Positions 8,193-16,980 of a stretch of 64,000 nucleotides of DNA are shown here, one piece after another (the first letter of the stretch is position 1; each line of letters starts with the position of its first letter). Below the pieces are notes generated by a model that did no database searches, was not told the origin of the DNA, and was given only the letters and a program-made list of their open reading frames with translations. Made by a program: the position numbers and the translations under genes. The stretch comes from Brevibacterium sp. S111 (GTDB lineage: Bacteria > Actinomycetota > Actinomycetes > Actinomycetales > Brevibacteriaceae): NCBI RefSeq assembly GCF_004745075.1, contig NZ_RHFH01000006.1, forward strand, positions 62,001 to 126,000, written 5' to 3'.

Positions 8193-10231
8193 TCCTCGCT
8201 GTCAGGGTTCTCTGTGGTCACGACGAGTGCGTCGACGGCAACCGCCCCATCAGGGGCGACTCGCACGGGGTTGATTTCGATCTCGGCGATGTCATTGCTG
8301 CCGGCGACCAGCCGTGAGACGGAGACGATGACTTCGGCGAGTCCGTCGATATCGGCGGCGGGTCGTCCCCGCCACCCGGTCAGCAGCCGCGAGCAGCTCA
8401 GTCGCGAGATCATCTCGAGCGCTTCGGTATGCGACACGGGCGCCAGTTCGAGCCACGTGTCGGCAAAGAGTTCGGTCTCCGTTCCGCCGGCCGCGACCAT
8501 GACCAGCGGCCCGAAGTTCTCATCCTGCCGACCGCCGACGAGGATCTCGACGACATGATCGCGGGTGTCCATCTCCTCGAGAATGTACTCGCCGTCACCG
8601 AGGCGGCCGACCATGTCCGCATAGGCCTCCTCGACGGCGCTGAGATCGTTCAGCCCGAGGGCAATGCCGCCGACTTCGGTCTTGTGCGCCGGCCATCCGG
8701 CCTTGAGGGCGAACGGCGGGTGGAGTCCGGAGCCCGGGACCACCTCGGCCGGTTCCCTGCCTCTGCCCAGGCTCACGGCGGCGGGGACGGGAACACCGGC
8801 GGTGGCGATGACGTCGCGGGCGGCGGCGTATCCGGTCCCCCATGGGGTGACGGTGCCGGTGACGTCCTGGGTGTCGGTGAGTCGGCCGGAGTGGGCGGCG
8901 TAGAAGCCGGCACGGCAGAGCACGCGCATGGCGGCCTCGATCGAGGTGTAGGCGGGGACGCCGAGCTCCCACAGTCGGGTCACGGCCTGCGAGTCCGCGC
9001 TCATCGAATGGACGATGACGGGCTTCTTCGCCTCCGCGACGATCCGGCCGAAGCGTTCGACGACGGGCAGCTCGGTCTCGAGGAGTTCGGGGACGTCTTG
9101 GCCGTAGCAGCCGAAGTAGCCGCTGAGGACGACGGCGTCGATGTCCGGGTCGGCCAGCAGCGCCTCGGTGAGGTCGGCGTAGGTATCGAGATTCTTCTCT
9201 CCGGCCCCGTCGAGGTCGATGGGGTTGTCGATGTGGTCGGCTTCGGGCAGTGCGGCACCGATTCGGGTTGCGGTGTCTGAGTTGAGCTCGTGCACGTGGA
9301 GTCCCCAGTTCTCGGCGGTGTCGGCGGCGATCGCGCCTTGGCCGCCGGAGTCGGAGAGCACGGCGATGCGTGGGCCGGCCGGCAGCCACGCGGTGGTGAA
9401 GAAGCCGGCGAGTTCGACGAGCTGGCCGGGGGTATTCAGCCGGATGGCCCCGGCCGCGCGGCAGGCGGCATCGACGGCGTCCATCGTCGAGGTCAGCGAA
9501 CCCGTGTGCGATTTCGCCATCCGCGCGCCCGCCGAGGAAGCTCCGGTGGTGAGGATCATCGTCGGCTTCCCTGCTGCCCGCAGCGCTTTGAGCGCGGCGA
9601 CGAGGGCGGGGCCGCCGGCGAAGGATTCGAGGTACAGGGCGACCTGAGTGGTGGCGGGGTCGTCGACGAGTGCGGTGAGGATCTCGGCGGCGCGGACATC
9701 GGATTGCCCGCCGATCGAGGCGAAGCGGGAGATGCCCAGTCCGCTGCGGGCCGACAGAGTCGCGATCTCTGTGCCGAGCTGCCCGCTCTGCGTGACCACG
9801 GCTAAGGAGCCGGGGGTGAAGTTGCCCCAGGCCAGGAGCAGGTCGTTGCTCGAATCGACGAGGCCCAGCGAGTTCGGGCCGATGAGACGTCCGCCGGCGG
9901 CTCGGATGGTGGCGGCCAGCCCGGCCGCATCGGGCACGCGTGCGGAGATGACGAGGAAGGCGCGCACCCCGAGCTCGAGCGCCTCGGCGACGACTCCTGC
10001 CACGGTGGGGCCGGGCACGGAGACGACGAGGAGTTCGGGCACCTCCGGCAGTTCGCCCAAGTGCGCAAAGGTGGGGTGGCCCTGGATCGAGGCGGCCTTC
10101 GCGTTGATGAGGTGGACGCTGCGGCGGTCGGCTCCGCGCAGTGCGCCGGCGGCGAGCCAGAATCCCCATTTGCTGGAATCGTTCGATGCTCCGAGGACGG
10201 CCACGCTGCCGGGATCGAAGAAGGCATCCAT
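8189..10231 (-). CDS. ADP-forming acyl-CoA synthetase (CoA-binding plus ATP-grasp, acetate-CoA ligase family)
   Basis: 680 residues. The N-terminal CoA-binding Rossmann domain has VAVLGASNDSSKWG at residues 10-23. The middle ligase-CoA domain carries the phosphorylated His in KSHTGS (His242). The C-terminal ATP-grasp-like region includes PFALKAGWPAHKTEVGG. The single-chain fusion is that of ACD enzymes that interconvert acid + CoA + ATP and acyl-CoA + ADP + phosphate. It starts only four bases after the dehydrogenase gene and overlaps the next gene, so it is translationally linked to both. In context it would activate the acid derived from the aldehyde made by the ThDP enzyme; that order is inference. 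Confidence 0.92.
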   Translation of the reverse strand: MDAFFDPGSVAVLGASNDSSKWGFWLAAGALRGADRRSVHLINAKAASIQGHPTFAHLGELPEVPELLVVSVPGPTVAGVVAEALELGVRAFLVISARVPDAAGLAATIRAAGGRLIGPNSLGLVDSSNDLLLAWGNFTPGSLAVVTQSGQLGTEIATLSARSGLGISRFASIGGQSDVRAAEILTALVDDPATTQVALYLESFAGGPALVAALKALRAAGKPTMILTTGASSAGARMAKSHTGSLTSTMDAVDAACRAAGAIRLNTPGQLVELAGFFTTAWLPAGPRIAVLSDSGGQGAIAADTAENWGLHVHELNSDTATRIGAALPEADHIDNPIDLDGAGEKNLDTYADLTEALLADPDIDAVVLSGYFGCYGQDVPELLETELPVVERFGRIVAEAKKPVIVHSMSADSQAVTRLWELGVPAYTSIEAAMRVLCRAGFYAAHSGRLTDTQDVTGTVTPWGTGYAAARDVIATAGVPVPAAVSLGRGREPAEVVPGSGLHPPFALKAGWPAHKTEVGGIALGLNDLSAVEEAYADMVGRLGDGEYILEEMDTRDHVVEILVGGRQDENFGPLVMVAAGGTETELFADTWLELAPVSHTEALEMISRLSCSRLLTGWRGRPAADIDGLAEVIVSVSRLVAGSNDIAEIEINPVRVAPDGAVAVDALVVTTENPDSEE

Positions 10232-10235
10232 GCCG

Positions 10236-11420
10236 CTAGCTTTCCGGCACCGAGGCGGGGGCTGGGCTGAGGTCCGCGAGTTTCACGAGGTTCATGTCGA
10301 CCTTTTCCTGGGCGGCCTGACGTGGGCCCATGCCCTGGTCGCGGGCGGTGGTGAGCACCTCGGTGGTGAGGTCGCGCAGGGTCGTGGTGACGAGGGCGCG
10401 GCTGTCGTCCCAGCTGCCGTCGACGTCGCCGAAGGTCACCCACCACCACCAGGCGTTCGTCGCGGAGTTCGCAAGGAAGTCCGGGACCACGGTGACTCCG
10501 CGGGCCAGCAGCTTCTCTTCGGCGGCGGGCAGGACGGGCATGTTCGCTGCTTCGACGATGAGTTCGGCGCGGATCCGGTCACAGCTGTCTGCGGTGATCG
10601 CGTAGCTGACGGCGGCGGGGACAAGGACGTCGGTGGCGGCGGCCAGCCAATCGTCGCGGTCACCGTCGTGGTCTGCCGGCCGCAGTCGGGCACGGTCGAT
10701 TCCACCGAATGGGTCGCGGCTGGCGAGCAGGGTTTCGACGTCGAGTCCGTCCGGGTTGGAGACGAACCCGTCGGCATCGGCGATGCCGACGATGCGCAGT
10801 CCCGCCTCGGCGAGGTAGCGGGCGGTGGCTCCGCCCATGGAGCCGAAGCCTTGGATGACGGCGGTGGATTCGCTGGGTTTCCGGCCGGCGGCTTCGAGTG
10901 CGGCGATCACCGAGGTGGCCACGCCGAGTCCGCCGACGAGTTCGTCCTGAGCGACGCCGTCGACGATCGTGGAGAATGCGGTGTTCGCGCGGGCTTCGAC
11001 GGCGTCCGGATCATCAACGAGTTTGTTCACGGCGGAGAGTCCGGAGCCGAGCTCGCGACGGGCGAGGATCTCGTCGATGTCGTCCTGGCGGACTCCGAGA
11101 TCTTCGCCGAGGGCCCAGTAGGTGCGCATGATCGGGTTCATGGCGACGAGGAAGCGTTCGAGGACGTCTTTGGCTCCCGGTGCGCGGGGGTCGAAGTCGA
11201 TCCCGCCTTTCGCCCCGCCGACCGGGACGTAGTGGCGGCCTTCGCGCAAGTGGATGGCTTCTTTCCGCGTCATGCCCTGAGCCAGTCCGCGCACTTCTTC
11301 GAGGGTGCAACCCTTGCGCATGCGCAGTCCACCGGAGGCCGTGCCGCGCACGAGGGTGTCGATGACGACGTAGCCGAGTGCGCCGGTGACAGAATCCTGC
11401 CACGTGATGTCCATGAACAT
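10236..11420 (-). CDS. Glu/Leu/Phe/Val dehydrogenase family amino-acid dehydrogenase
   Basis: 394 residues. The substrate-binding dimerisation domain has SGGLRMRKG, TRKEAIHL (Lys53) and the catalytic Lys71 in PVGGAKGG. The NAD(P)-binding domain shows GFGSMGGATARYLAE. It removes the amino group from an L-amino acid, giving a 2-oxo acid and ammonia, or runs in reverse. Two ATGs (11420 and 11414) follow a GGAGG; the second has better spacing. It is the first gene of the four-gene operon, with an operator-like palindrome 43 bases upstream, so its expression is probably repressor-controlled. The amino acid used is not determinable by eye. Confidence 0.92.
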   Translation of the reverse strand: MFMDITWQDSVTGALGYVVIDTLVRGTASGGLRMRKGCTLEEVRGLAQGMTRKEAIHLREGRHYVPVGGAKGGIDFDPRAPGAKDVLERFLVAMNPIMRTYWALGEDLGVRQDDIDEILARRELGSGLSAVNKLVDDPDAVEARANTAFSTIVDGVAQDELVGGLGVATSVIAALEAAGRKPSESTAVIQGFGSMGGATARYLAEAGLRIVGIADADGFVSNPDGLDVETLLASRDPFGGIDRARLRPADHDGDRDDWLAAATDVLVPAAVSYAITADSCDRIRAELIVEAANMPVLPAAEEKLLARGVTVVPDFLANSATNAWWWWVTFGDVDGSWDDSRALVTTTLRDLTTEVLTTARDQGMGPRQAAQEKVDMNLVKLADLSPAPASVPES

Positions 11421-11462
11421 AGGGCCTCCAGGAGGGCATCGGGGTCAGACCGCAGCAGAAGT

Positions 11463-11484
11463 TTACTGAACCGCGATTCAGTAA
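11463..11484. promoter_or_regulatory. TetR-type operator-like palindrome upstream of the catabolic operon
   Basis: TTACTGAA, six bases (CCGCGA), TTCAGTAA: perfect 8-bp arms and a symmetric CGCG centre, 20 of 22 positions symmetric. It lies about 45 bases upstream of the dehydrogenase start, in the gap shared with the divergent SDR gene. A TetR regulator gene lies 0.8 kb away, so it is a plausible binding site for that protein (inference). Confidence 0.6.
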
Positions 11485-11631
11485 CGCTGTGACACCAGTC
11501 TGACGCGGCGAGGCCTGGCGCGTCAAGACCACGTGCGGCGAGGGCTGGCCCGTGCTTGTCCCTCAATGAGTTGTCAACGTCCGGTGCCACCGTCGGACGA
11601 CCCGCGAATGGCTTTTCGCTAGGATCATGAC

Positions 11632-12297
11632 ATGTCAACAGTCCTCATCACCGGTGCCGGTCGGCAGAACAGCATTGCCGCTGGAGTCTCCTCGAAACTG
11701 GATTCCGATGGCTGGGCGGTCTGCACGAGCGATCTGGAGGCCGGTGACTACCCTTGCGATTTGTCGTCCGCTCAGGAAGCACAGGAGCTGGTCGACAGAG
11801 TGTCACGAGATCACGGCACTATTGATGGGCTGGTTCTCAGTCATGCGCACGATAGCGAGTCGGGCATTCTCGACACAACCGCAGAAAGTTTCGACCACCA
11901 CGTCGCAGTCAACGCTCGGGCGTCGCTCCTCCTCATTGCGGCATTTGCGAATCAAGTCGGTGATTCGGGAGGAGCCATCGTCGCATTCACCAGCGACCAC
12001 ACCACGGGAAACCTTCCCTACGGTGCGTCAAAAGGCGCTCTGGATCGCATTGTCATCTCCGCAGCACGAGAGCTCGGGCCGAAGAAGATCTCCGCGAACG
12101 TGGTTAATCCGGGACCGATCGACACAGGGTGGATGGATGAAGAGACCAGGACTGGTTTGATCCCGTATCAGCCGCTCGGCCGAATGGGCACTCCACGCGA
12201 TATCGCTGGTCTCACCGCATTCCTGCTCTCCAAGGAGGGACGATGGATCAGCGGTCAGCTGCTCTCCGCTGACGGTGGGTTCTCTGCTCGCTATTGA
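11632..12297 (+). CDS. short-chain dehydrogenase/reductase
   Basis: 221 residues, classical SDR fold. The nucleotide motif TGAGRQNSIAAG is at residues 7-18, the Asn of the active site in NARAS, Ser121, and the catalytic pair Tyr130-x3-Lys134 (YGASK). The PG motif after the catalytic helix (VVNPGPIDTGW) and the C-terminal LLSADGG are also present. An AGGA lies upstream of the ATG. It is transcribed divergently from the amino-acid dehydrogenase operon across a gap with a palindromic operator. Its base composition is visibly less GC-rich than the neighbours, a mild sign of later acquisition. Substrate unknown. Confidence 0.9.
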   Translation: MSTVLITGAGRQNSIAAGVSSKLDSDGWAVCTSDLEAGDYPCDLSSAQEAQELVDRVSRDHGTIDGLVLSHAHDSESGILDTTAESFDHHVAVNARASLLLIAAFANQVGDSGGAIVAFTSDHTTGNLPYGASKGALDRIVISAARELGPKKISANVVNPGPIDTGWMDEETRTGLIPYQPLGRMGTPRDIAGLTAFLLSKEGRWISGQLLSADGGFSARY

Positions 12298-12329
12298 CGC
12301 GAAGGAATCAACTGAGATGGCTGAAGGTG

Positions 12330-12977
12330 TCAGCCGAGTTCGCGGCCGAGGAAGTCCTCGACCCAGACCGCGATCCGCTCGGCGTCGACGGTGTCGGGAT
12401 TGACCATCATCTGGATCGCCAGGCCGTCGAGATAGGCCAAAATCCTCGTCGCACAGGCTTCCGTGCCGCCTTCAGGAGGCCGGCACTCCCCCGCGGCGAT
12501 GCCCTCGTCCATGAGACCGCTGAGCACCGACTTCCATTCGCGGTCGAGTCCGGCGAACGTCGACTTCACTTCCTCGTCGAAGAGACCAGCCGACCAGGCG
12601 TCGATCCAGATCCGCCAACTGCGCGACGAGCCGCTGGGCATGTACCACCGGATGACATTCCACAGACGCTGCCGAGCCGAGAGCGCCGCTGAGTCCGGCT
12701 CCGCAACCGCGTCGGCGGCAGTGGCAGTGGGATGCGCGGGCGGCGCCCCCGAAGCGAGGTCCCGGGCATGGTCGATGTCCTGACGTCCGGCATAGCCGAA
12801 GGCCTCGGAGACGAGAGCTTCCTTCGTCTCGAAGTGATAGATGACCAGGCTCGCGCTCAAACCGAGCCGAGCAGCGACATCGGAGACGCGCAGGGTCCGC
12901 AGACCGGAGGCTTCGATCTCCTCGACCGTCGCCGCCAGGATCTCGTCCCGGCGCACGGCCGCGTTCTTCCGCGCCAT
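12330..12977 (-). CDS. TetR/AcrR-family transcriptional regulator
   Basis: 215 residues. The N-terminal helix-turn-helix (about residues 10-55) reads RDEILAATVEEIEASG ... VAARLGLSASLVIYHFETKEAL, typical of TetR repressors. The C-terminal ligand domain (WRIWIDAWSAGLFDEEV) is BetI-like. It converges on the SDR gene with a 32-base gap and lies between it and the M16 peptidase. The nearest palindrome that fits a TetR dimer is at 11463-11484, upstream of the amino-acid dehydrogenase operon, so that operon and the SDR are the likely targets; the effector could be an acyl-CoA or 2-oxo acid (inference). Confidence 0.93.
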   Translation of the reverse strand: MARKNAAVRRDEILAATVEEIEASGLRTLRVSDVAARLGLSASLVIYHFETKEALVSEAFGYAGRQDIDHARDLASGAPPAHPTATAADAVAEPDSAALSARQRLWNVIRWYMPSGSSRSWRIWIDAWSAGLFDEEVKSTFAGLDREWKSVLSGLMDEGIAAGECRPPEGGTEACATRILAYLDGLAIQMMVNPDTVDAERIAVWVEDFLGRELG

Positions 12978-12992
12978 CGTCTCAGACTCCCT

Positions 12993-14246
12993 TCAGGGCA
13001 ATTCGACCTCGGCCGTCGGGCCGACCATGGCCAGGGCCTTCGGCCGCGAGAGCAGCCGACCGGCCATCGCACTGACGTCCTCGGCCGTGACCGAGCGGAC
13101 GCGTTCGATAAGGTCCATCGGCGATTCCAACGGCAGGCCGAAGATCTCCGACCGCGCCAGACGATTCATCCGCGCCGCCGAGGATTCGAGACCGAGCACC
13201 ATCGAGCCCGAGAGCTGTGAGACGATCTCGTCGAGTTCGAACTGGCTCGGAGCCTCCTGCGCCAACCGGTCCCATTCGCTCAGAGCCAGATCGACGACAG
13301 CCTGCGCGTTCTCCGCAGTGCATCCGGCGTAGATGCCGAAGGTGCCGACATCCGTGAACTGGCTGGCCACGCAGTTGACAGCATAGGCCAGTCCGCGTTC
13401 CTCACGAACGCTCTGGAACAGACGCGACGACATGCCGCCGCCGAGCATGGTCAGCAGGACCGAGTAGATGAACCGATCCTCGTGACCTTCTTCCAGGCCT
13501 TCGCAGCCGAGCATGATGCCCAACTGCTCGATGTCCTTGACGGTATGGGAGATTCCGGCATGGAAGTCCGGGCGCACGCGTGCGGCCCCACCCAGATGCG
13601 ATCCCTTCCCGACCCCCGCACCCGACCAGACGTCGGCACGGGATCCGAGCCCCGCCTCGGAGAGGGCATCCTCAACCATCGCCAGCACATCCTCATGGGT
13701 CGCCCCACCGGCGGCAGCGATGACCAGCCGCGGCGGAATGTACGTCGAGGTGTAGTGGTCGATGACCGTGTGATGGCCGAGCGCCCGGATCTGGTCCTTC
13801 GTCGCCCCGACCGGGCGCGCCAGCGAATGCGAACCGAAGACGAGCGAATCGAAGTCGTCGAAGAGCACATCGCCGGGATCGTCGGCCGACATCGCGAGCT
13901 CTTCGATGATGACACCGCGCTCCCGCTCGAACTCCTCGACGTCGAGTTGGGCGTTCGAGACCATGTCGAGCAGCAGATTCGTGATGTTCGGCAGATCGGT
14001 CACGAGGCACCGCGAGTAATAGCAGGTGAGCTCCTTCGCGGTGATCGCGTTCGAGTCACCTCCAGTGCGGTCGAAGGCCGCGGCGATCGTCTTCGCGTCA
14101 CGGCTGCCGGTGCCCTTGAACAGCATGTGCTCGAGGAAGTGCGTCGAACCCGCGGTCGCAGCGGATTCGTCCCGGGAGCCGGCGGCGACCCAGATGCCGA
14201 TCGTCTCCGAGGCCAGGCCCGGCATGTGTTCGGTGGTCAGCGTCAA
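12993..14246 (-). CDS. M16 (insulinase/processing-peptidase) family zinc protease, start codon uncertain
   Basis: At least 417 residues. The inverted zinc motif HFLEH (H-x-x-E-H) sits in STHFLEHMLFKGT, with the downstream Glu in the ELAMSADDPGD region. In many Gram-positives this gene follows pnp, as here. The given start is TTG at 14246, but family similarity (DRSVLPGG) clearly continues upstream to about 14271. The only codons there are non-standard: an ATC at 14273 lies seven bases after a strong GGGGAGGG ribosome site, and no ATG, GTG or TTG occurs before the in-frame stop. The true protein may therefore be about nine residues longer. A hairpin covers this region. Confidence 0.85.
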   Translation of the reverse strand: MTLTTEHMPGLASETIGIWVAAGSRDESAATAGSTHFLEHMLFKGTGSRDAKTIAAAFDRTGGDSNAITAKELTCYYSRCLVTDLPNITNLLLDMVSNAQLDVEEFERERGVIIEELAMSADDPGDVLFDDFDSLVFGSHSLARPVGATKDQIRALGHHTVIDHYTSTYIPPRLVIAAAGGATHEDVLAMVEDALSEAGLGSRADVWSGAGVGKGSHLGGAARVRPDFHAGISHTVKDIEQLGIMLGCEGLEEGHEDRFIYSVLLTMLGGGMSSRLFQSVREERGLAYAVNCVASQFTDVGTFGIYAGCTAENAQAVVDLALSEWDRLAQEAPSQFELDEIVSQLSGSMVLGLESSAARMNRLARSEIFGLPLESPMDLIERVRSVTAEDVSAMAGRLLSRPKALAMVGPTAEVELP

Positions 14247-14248
14247 AC

Positions 14249-14292
14249 CACCGGGGAGGACAGACCGATCGATTCGGCTGCCCTCCCCGGTG
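14249..14292 (-). promoter_or_regulatory. 11-bp-stem hairpin covering the ribosome site of the M16 gene, just after pnp
   Basis: CACCGGGGAGG (14249-14259) is exactly complementary to CCTCCCCGGTG (14282-14292), with a 22-base loop that has its own CCGA/TCGG pairing. On the mRNA the GGGGAGG ribosome-binding stretch of the M16 gene lies in one arm. It could be a pnp 3' processing or termination hairpin, or a translational gate on the protease. Confidence 0.6.
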
Positions 14293-14308
14293 TGTGAACT
14301 GTTGAGTA

Positions 14309-16531
14309 TCAGTTGTCTGATCCCTCGTCGTCCGACTGCTCATCGTCATCGGAGACCGGAGCCAGCGAAAGCTTGCCGCGGTCGTCGATCTTCGTGATCT
14401 CGACCTGGACCTTCTGGCCGACACCGACGACGTCTTCGACGTCCTCGACGCGCTTGCCCTCATTGAGCTTACGCAGCTCCGAGATGTGCAGCAGACCGTC
14501 CTTGCCCGGCGTGAGGGAGACGAAGGCACCGAAGCTCATCGTCTTCACGACGGTTCCCAGGTAGCGTTCGCCGACCTCGGGCACCTGCGGGTTCGCGATC
14601 GCGTTGATCATCGAGCGGGCGGCCTCGGCAGCCGGTCCGTCGGTGGCACCGATGAGGACGGTTCCGTCGTCTTCGATGCTGATGTCGGCGCCCGTGTCCT
14701 CCTGGATCTGGTTGATCATCTTGCCCTTGGGCCCGATGACCTCACCGATCTTGTCGACGGGGATGTTCACGGAGATGATCCGCGGAGCCGTCGCAGCCAT
14801 CTCGGCGGGAGTGTCGATGGCGTCGTTGATGACGCCGAGGATGACCATGCGGGCCTCGTGCGCCTGCTTCAGCGCTGCGGACAGCACCGAGGCGGGCAGA
14901 CCGTCGAGCTTCGTGTCGAGCTGGATCGCGGTGACGAAGTCCGGGGTGCCGGCGACCTTGAAGTCCATATCGCCGAAGGCATCTTCAGCGCCGAGGATGT
15001 CGGTCAGCGCCGCGTATGCGGTCTGCTCACCCTGGTCGGTGGAGATGACGTCGGAGACCAATCCCATGGCGATGCCGGCGACAGGGGCCTTGAGCGGCAC
15101 ACCGGCCGAGAGCATGGCCAGGGTCGAGGCGCAGACCGAACCCATCGAGGTCGAACCGTTCGAACCGAGGGCCTCGGAGACCTCACGGATGGCGTACGGG
15201 AAGTCCTCGCGACTGGGCAGGACCGGCACGAGCGCACGCTCGGCAAGGGCGCCGTGACCGATCTCGCGGCGCTTCGGGCTGCCCACACGGCCGGTCTCAC
15301 CGGTCGAGTAGGGCGGGAAGTTGTAGTGGTGGATGTAGCGCTTCGACGTCACCGGCGACAGCGAGTCGATGTGCTGTTCGAGCTTGAGCATGTTGAGCGT
15401 GGTGACACCGAGGATCTGGGTCTCGCCGCGTTCGAACAGGGCCGAACCGTGGACGCGCGGGATGACGTTGGTCTCCGCGGTCAGCGGACGGATGTCCTTG
15501 AGTCCACGTCCGTCGATGCGGACCTGATCGGTGAGGATGCGCTTGCGCACGACCTGCTTGGTCAGAGCGTTGAGCGCGTTCGCGATCTCCTTCTCACGTC
15601 CGGCGAAGCGCTCCCCGAGCTTCTCGAAGAGCTCGTCGAGGAGGACGGCACCGGCGGCTTCGCGCTCCTGCTTGTCCGCGATCTGGAAGTTCTCGGTCTG
15701 CTTGGCCTCGGCGAGCTCGCGCACGGCCTCGTAGACATCGTCCTCGTAGTCGCGGAAGACGGGAAATTCGACGGTCGGCTTCGCGGCACGACCGGCGAGT
15801 TCGGACTGGGCGCGGCAGAGCTCGGCGATGAAGGGCTTGGCGGCGTCGAGGCCTTCGGCCACGACTTCCTCAGTGGGAGCCTGGGCGCCGGTTTTGATCT
15901 TGTCGATGACGTTGTCGGTGGCTTCGGCCTCGACCATCATGATGGCGACGTCGTCACCGACGACTCGGCCCGCGACGACCATGTTGAACACGGCGTCTTC
16001 GAGCTGCGAGTGGTTCGGGAAGGCGACCCACTGACCGTCGATGAGCGCGATGCGCACAGCGCCGATGGGGCCGGAGAACGGCAGACCGGACAGCTGGGTC
16101 GACATCGAGGCGGCGTTGATCGCCAGGGCGTCGTAGAGGTGGTCGGGGTTGACCGACATCACGGTGACGACGACCTGGACCTCGTTGCGCAGGCCCTTGA
16201 CGAAGGAGGGGCGCAGCGGGCGGTCGATGAGGCGGCAGGTGAGGATCGCGTCGGTCGAGGGGCGACCCTCACGGCGGAAGAACGAGCCGGGGATGCGTCC
16301 GGCGGCGTACATGCGCTCTTCGACGTCGACGGTCAGGGGGAAGAAGTCGAAGCCCTCACGGGGGTGTTTGCCGGCGGCCGTAGCCGACAGCAGCATGGTG
16401 TCGTCGTCGAGGTAAGCGACGGCGGAACCGGCGGCCTGCTGGGCCAGACGCCCGGTTTCGAAGCGGATGGTGTGCGAACCGAAGCTGCCATTGTCGATAT
16501 TGGCAACGGCGGATTCAGGGTTGAGTCCCAC
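14309..16531 (-). CDS. pnp: polyribonucleotide nucleotidyltransferase (PNPase)
   Basis: 740 residues. Two RNase PH-like domains (residues about 10-230 and 320-560) flank a helical linker. A KH domain follows with [17 protein letters not shown], then an S1 domain ([28 protein letters not shown] split across it) and an acidic Asp/Glu/Ser tail. It degrades RNA 3'-5' by phosphorolysis and can add tails. The GTG at 16531 is chosen because AGGAG lies six bases upstream; the frame extended to 16570 adds an unrelated leader. It lies downstream of rpsO with a 449-base gap, and the M16 gene follows, separated only by the hairpin at 14249-14292. Confidence 0.97.
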   Translation of the reverse strand: MGLNPESAVANIDNGSFGSHTIRFETGRLAQQAAGSAVAYLDDDTMLLSATAAGKHPREGFDFFPLTVDVEERMYAAGRIPGSFFRREGRPSTDAILTCRLIDRPLRPSFVKGLRNEVQVVVTVMSVNPDHLYDALAINAASMSTQLSGLPFSGPIGAVRIALIDGQWVAFPNHSQLEDAVFNMVVAGRVVGDDVAIMMVEAEATDNVIDKIKTGAQAPTEEVVAEGLDAAKPFIAELCRAQSELAGRAAKPTVEFPVFRDYEDDVYEAVRELAEAKQTENFQIADKQEREAAGAVLLDELFEKLGERFAGREKEIANALNALTKQVVRKRILTDQVRIDGRGLKDIRPLTAETNVIPRVHGSALFERGETQILGVTTLNMLKLEQHIDSLSPVTSKRYIHHYNFPPYSTGETGRVGSPKRREIGHGALAERALVPVLPSREDFPYAIREVSEALGSNGSTSMGSVCASTLAMLSAGVPLKAPVAGIAMGLVSDVISTDQGEQTAYAALTDILGAEDAFGDMDFKVAGTPDFVTAIQLDTKLDGLPASVLSAALKQAHEARMVILGVINDAIDTPAEMAATAPRIISVNIPVDKIGEVIGPKGKMINQIQEDTGADISIEDDGTVLIGATDGPAAEAARSMINAIANPQVPEVGERYLGTVVKTMSFGAFVSLTPGKDGLLHISELRKLNEGKRVEDVEDVVGVGQKVQVEITKIDDRGKLSLAPVSDDDEQSDDEGSDN

Positions 16532-16900
16532 GTAGTCTCCTATGTTGTGCCGGTGCGCGGTGGCCCTCATCGATGTGAGGCCTGCAGCGCTCGAGGAATG
16601 GCCCTCGACGTATGAGGCATCGCTCTGCCTTGTGCAGCGCGAGGCCCCGCGTCCTGCCGGCGGGATATTGGCTGTGGACTCTCCATGGATCCAGGCCGGT
16701 CATCGATCGGGGCCCACGGAACCGGCGCTGCACACAGGTGAAAGCAGATGCAGACGCGCATTCCTCCGGAGGCCACTACCGAAGACCGAAACGTCCATGG
16801 CAAGAGTGTCCACGTCCGAGTCTACCGCAGAAGCACGAAACCGCCGAAGCACCGTTGCGAAGCGGCACGCACCGGGCCGGACCCGGCCGCGGAAGCACGA

Positions 16901-16928
16901 AAGCGCCCCACCGAGTGGTGGGACGCTT
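16901..16928 (-). terminator. hairpin terminator downstream of rpsO
   Basis: On the minus strand AAGCG, T, CCCACC, four-base loop, GGTGGG, G, CGCTT followed by TTCG: an 11-pair stem with one internal mismatch about 50 bases after the rpsO stop codon. There is only a short T-run, as often in high-GC actinobacteria. Confidence 0.6.
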
Positions 16929-16949
16929 CCGAATCGATCGGTGAGAGAA

Positions 16950-16967
16950 GATCAGCGTGAGCTGATC
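16950..16967 (-). terminator. short perfect hairpin right after rpsO
   Basis: GATCAGC, GTGA loop, GCTGATC: a 7-bp perfect stem 14 bases past the rpsO stop, followed on the minus strand by a pyrimidine run (TTCTCTC). It may be a first termination or processing signal ahead of the hairpin at 16901. Confidence 0.45.
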
Positions 16968-16980
16968 GGCTCAGACCGAA

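Larger units (their letters stand above)
16532..16980. other. 449-base intergenic region: rpsO 3' end and pnp leader
   Basis: No credible gene. The part next to rpsO holds two hairpins (16901-16928 and 16950-16967) and a GC-rich CCGGG/CCCGG repeat near 16872-16887. The remainder should contain the pnp promoter and a long 5' leader, which in many bacteria is a target of PNPase autoregulation, but I cannot identify boxes or conserved structure. Confidence 0.6.

Noticed and set aside
8595..10169. 524-residue Arg/Pro-rich minus frame inside the synthetase gene
   Set aside because: Shifted reading of the same gene; composition typical of a frame shadow.
9648..11492. 614-residue plus-strand open frame across the synthetase and dehydrogenase genes
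   Set aside because: Runs through two confirmed genes and the operator palindrome; no family similarity.
14486..16615. 709-residue plus-strand open frame opposite pnp
   Set aside because: Shadow of high-GC coding: third-position bias in pnp keeps the opposite strand open. No domain similarity and pnp is unmistakable.
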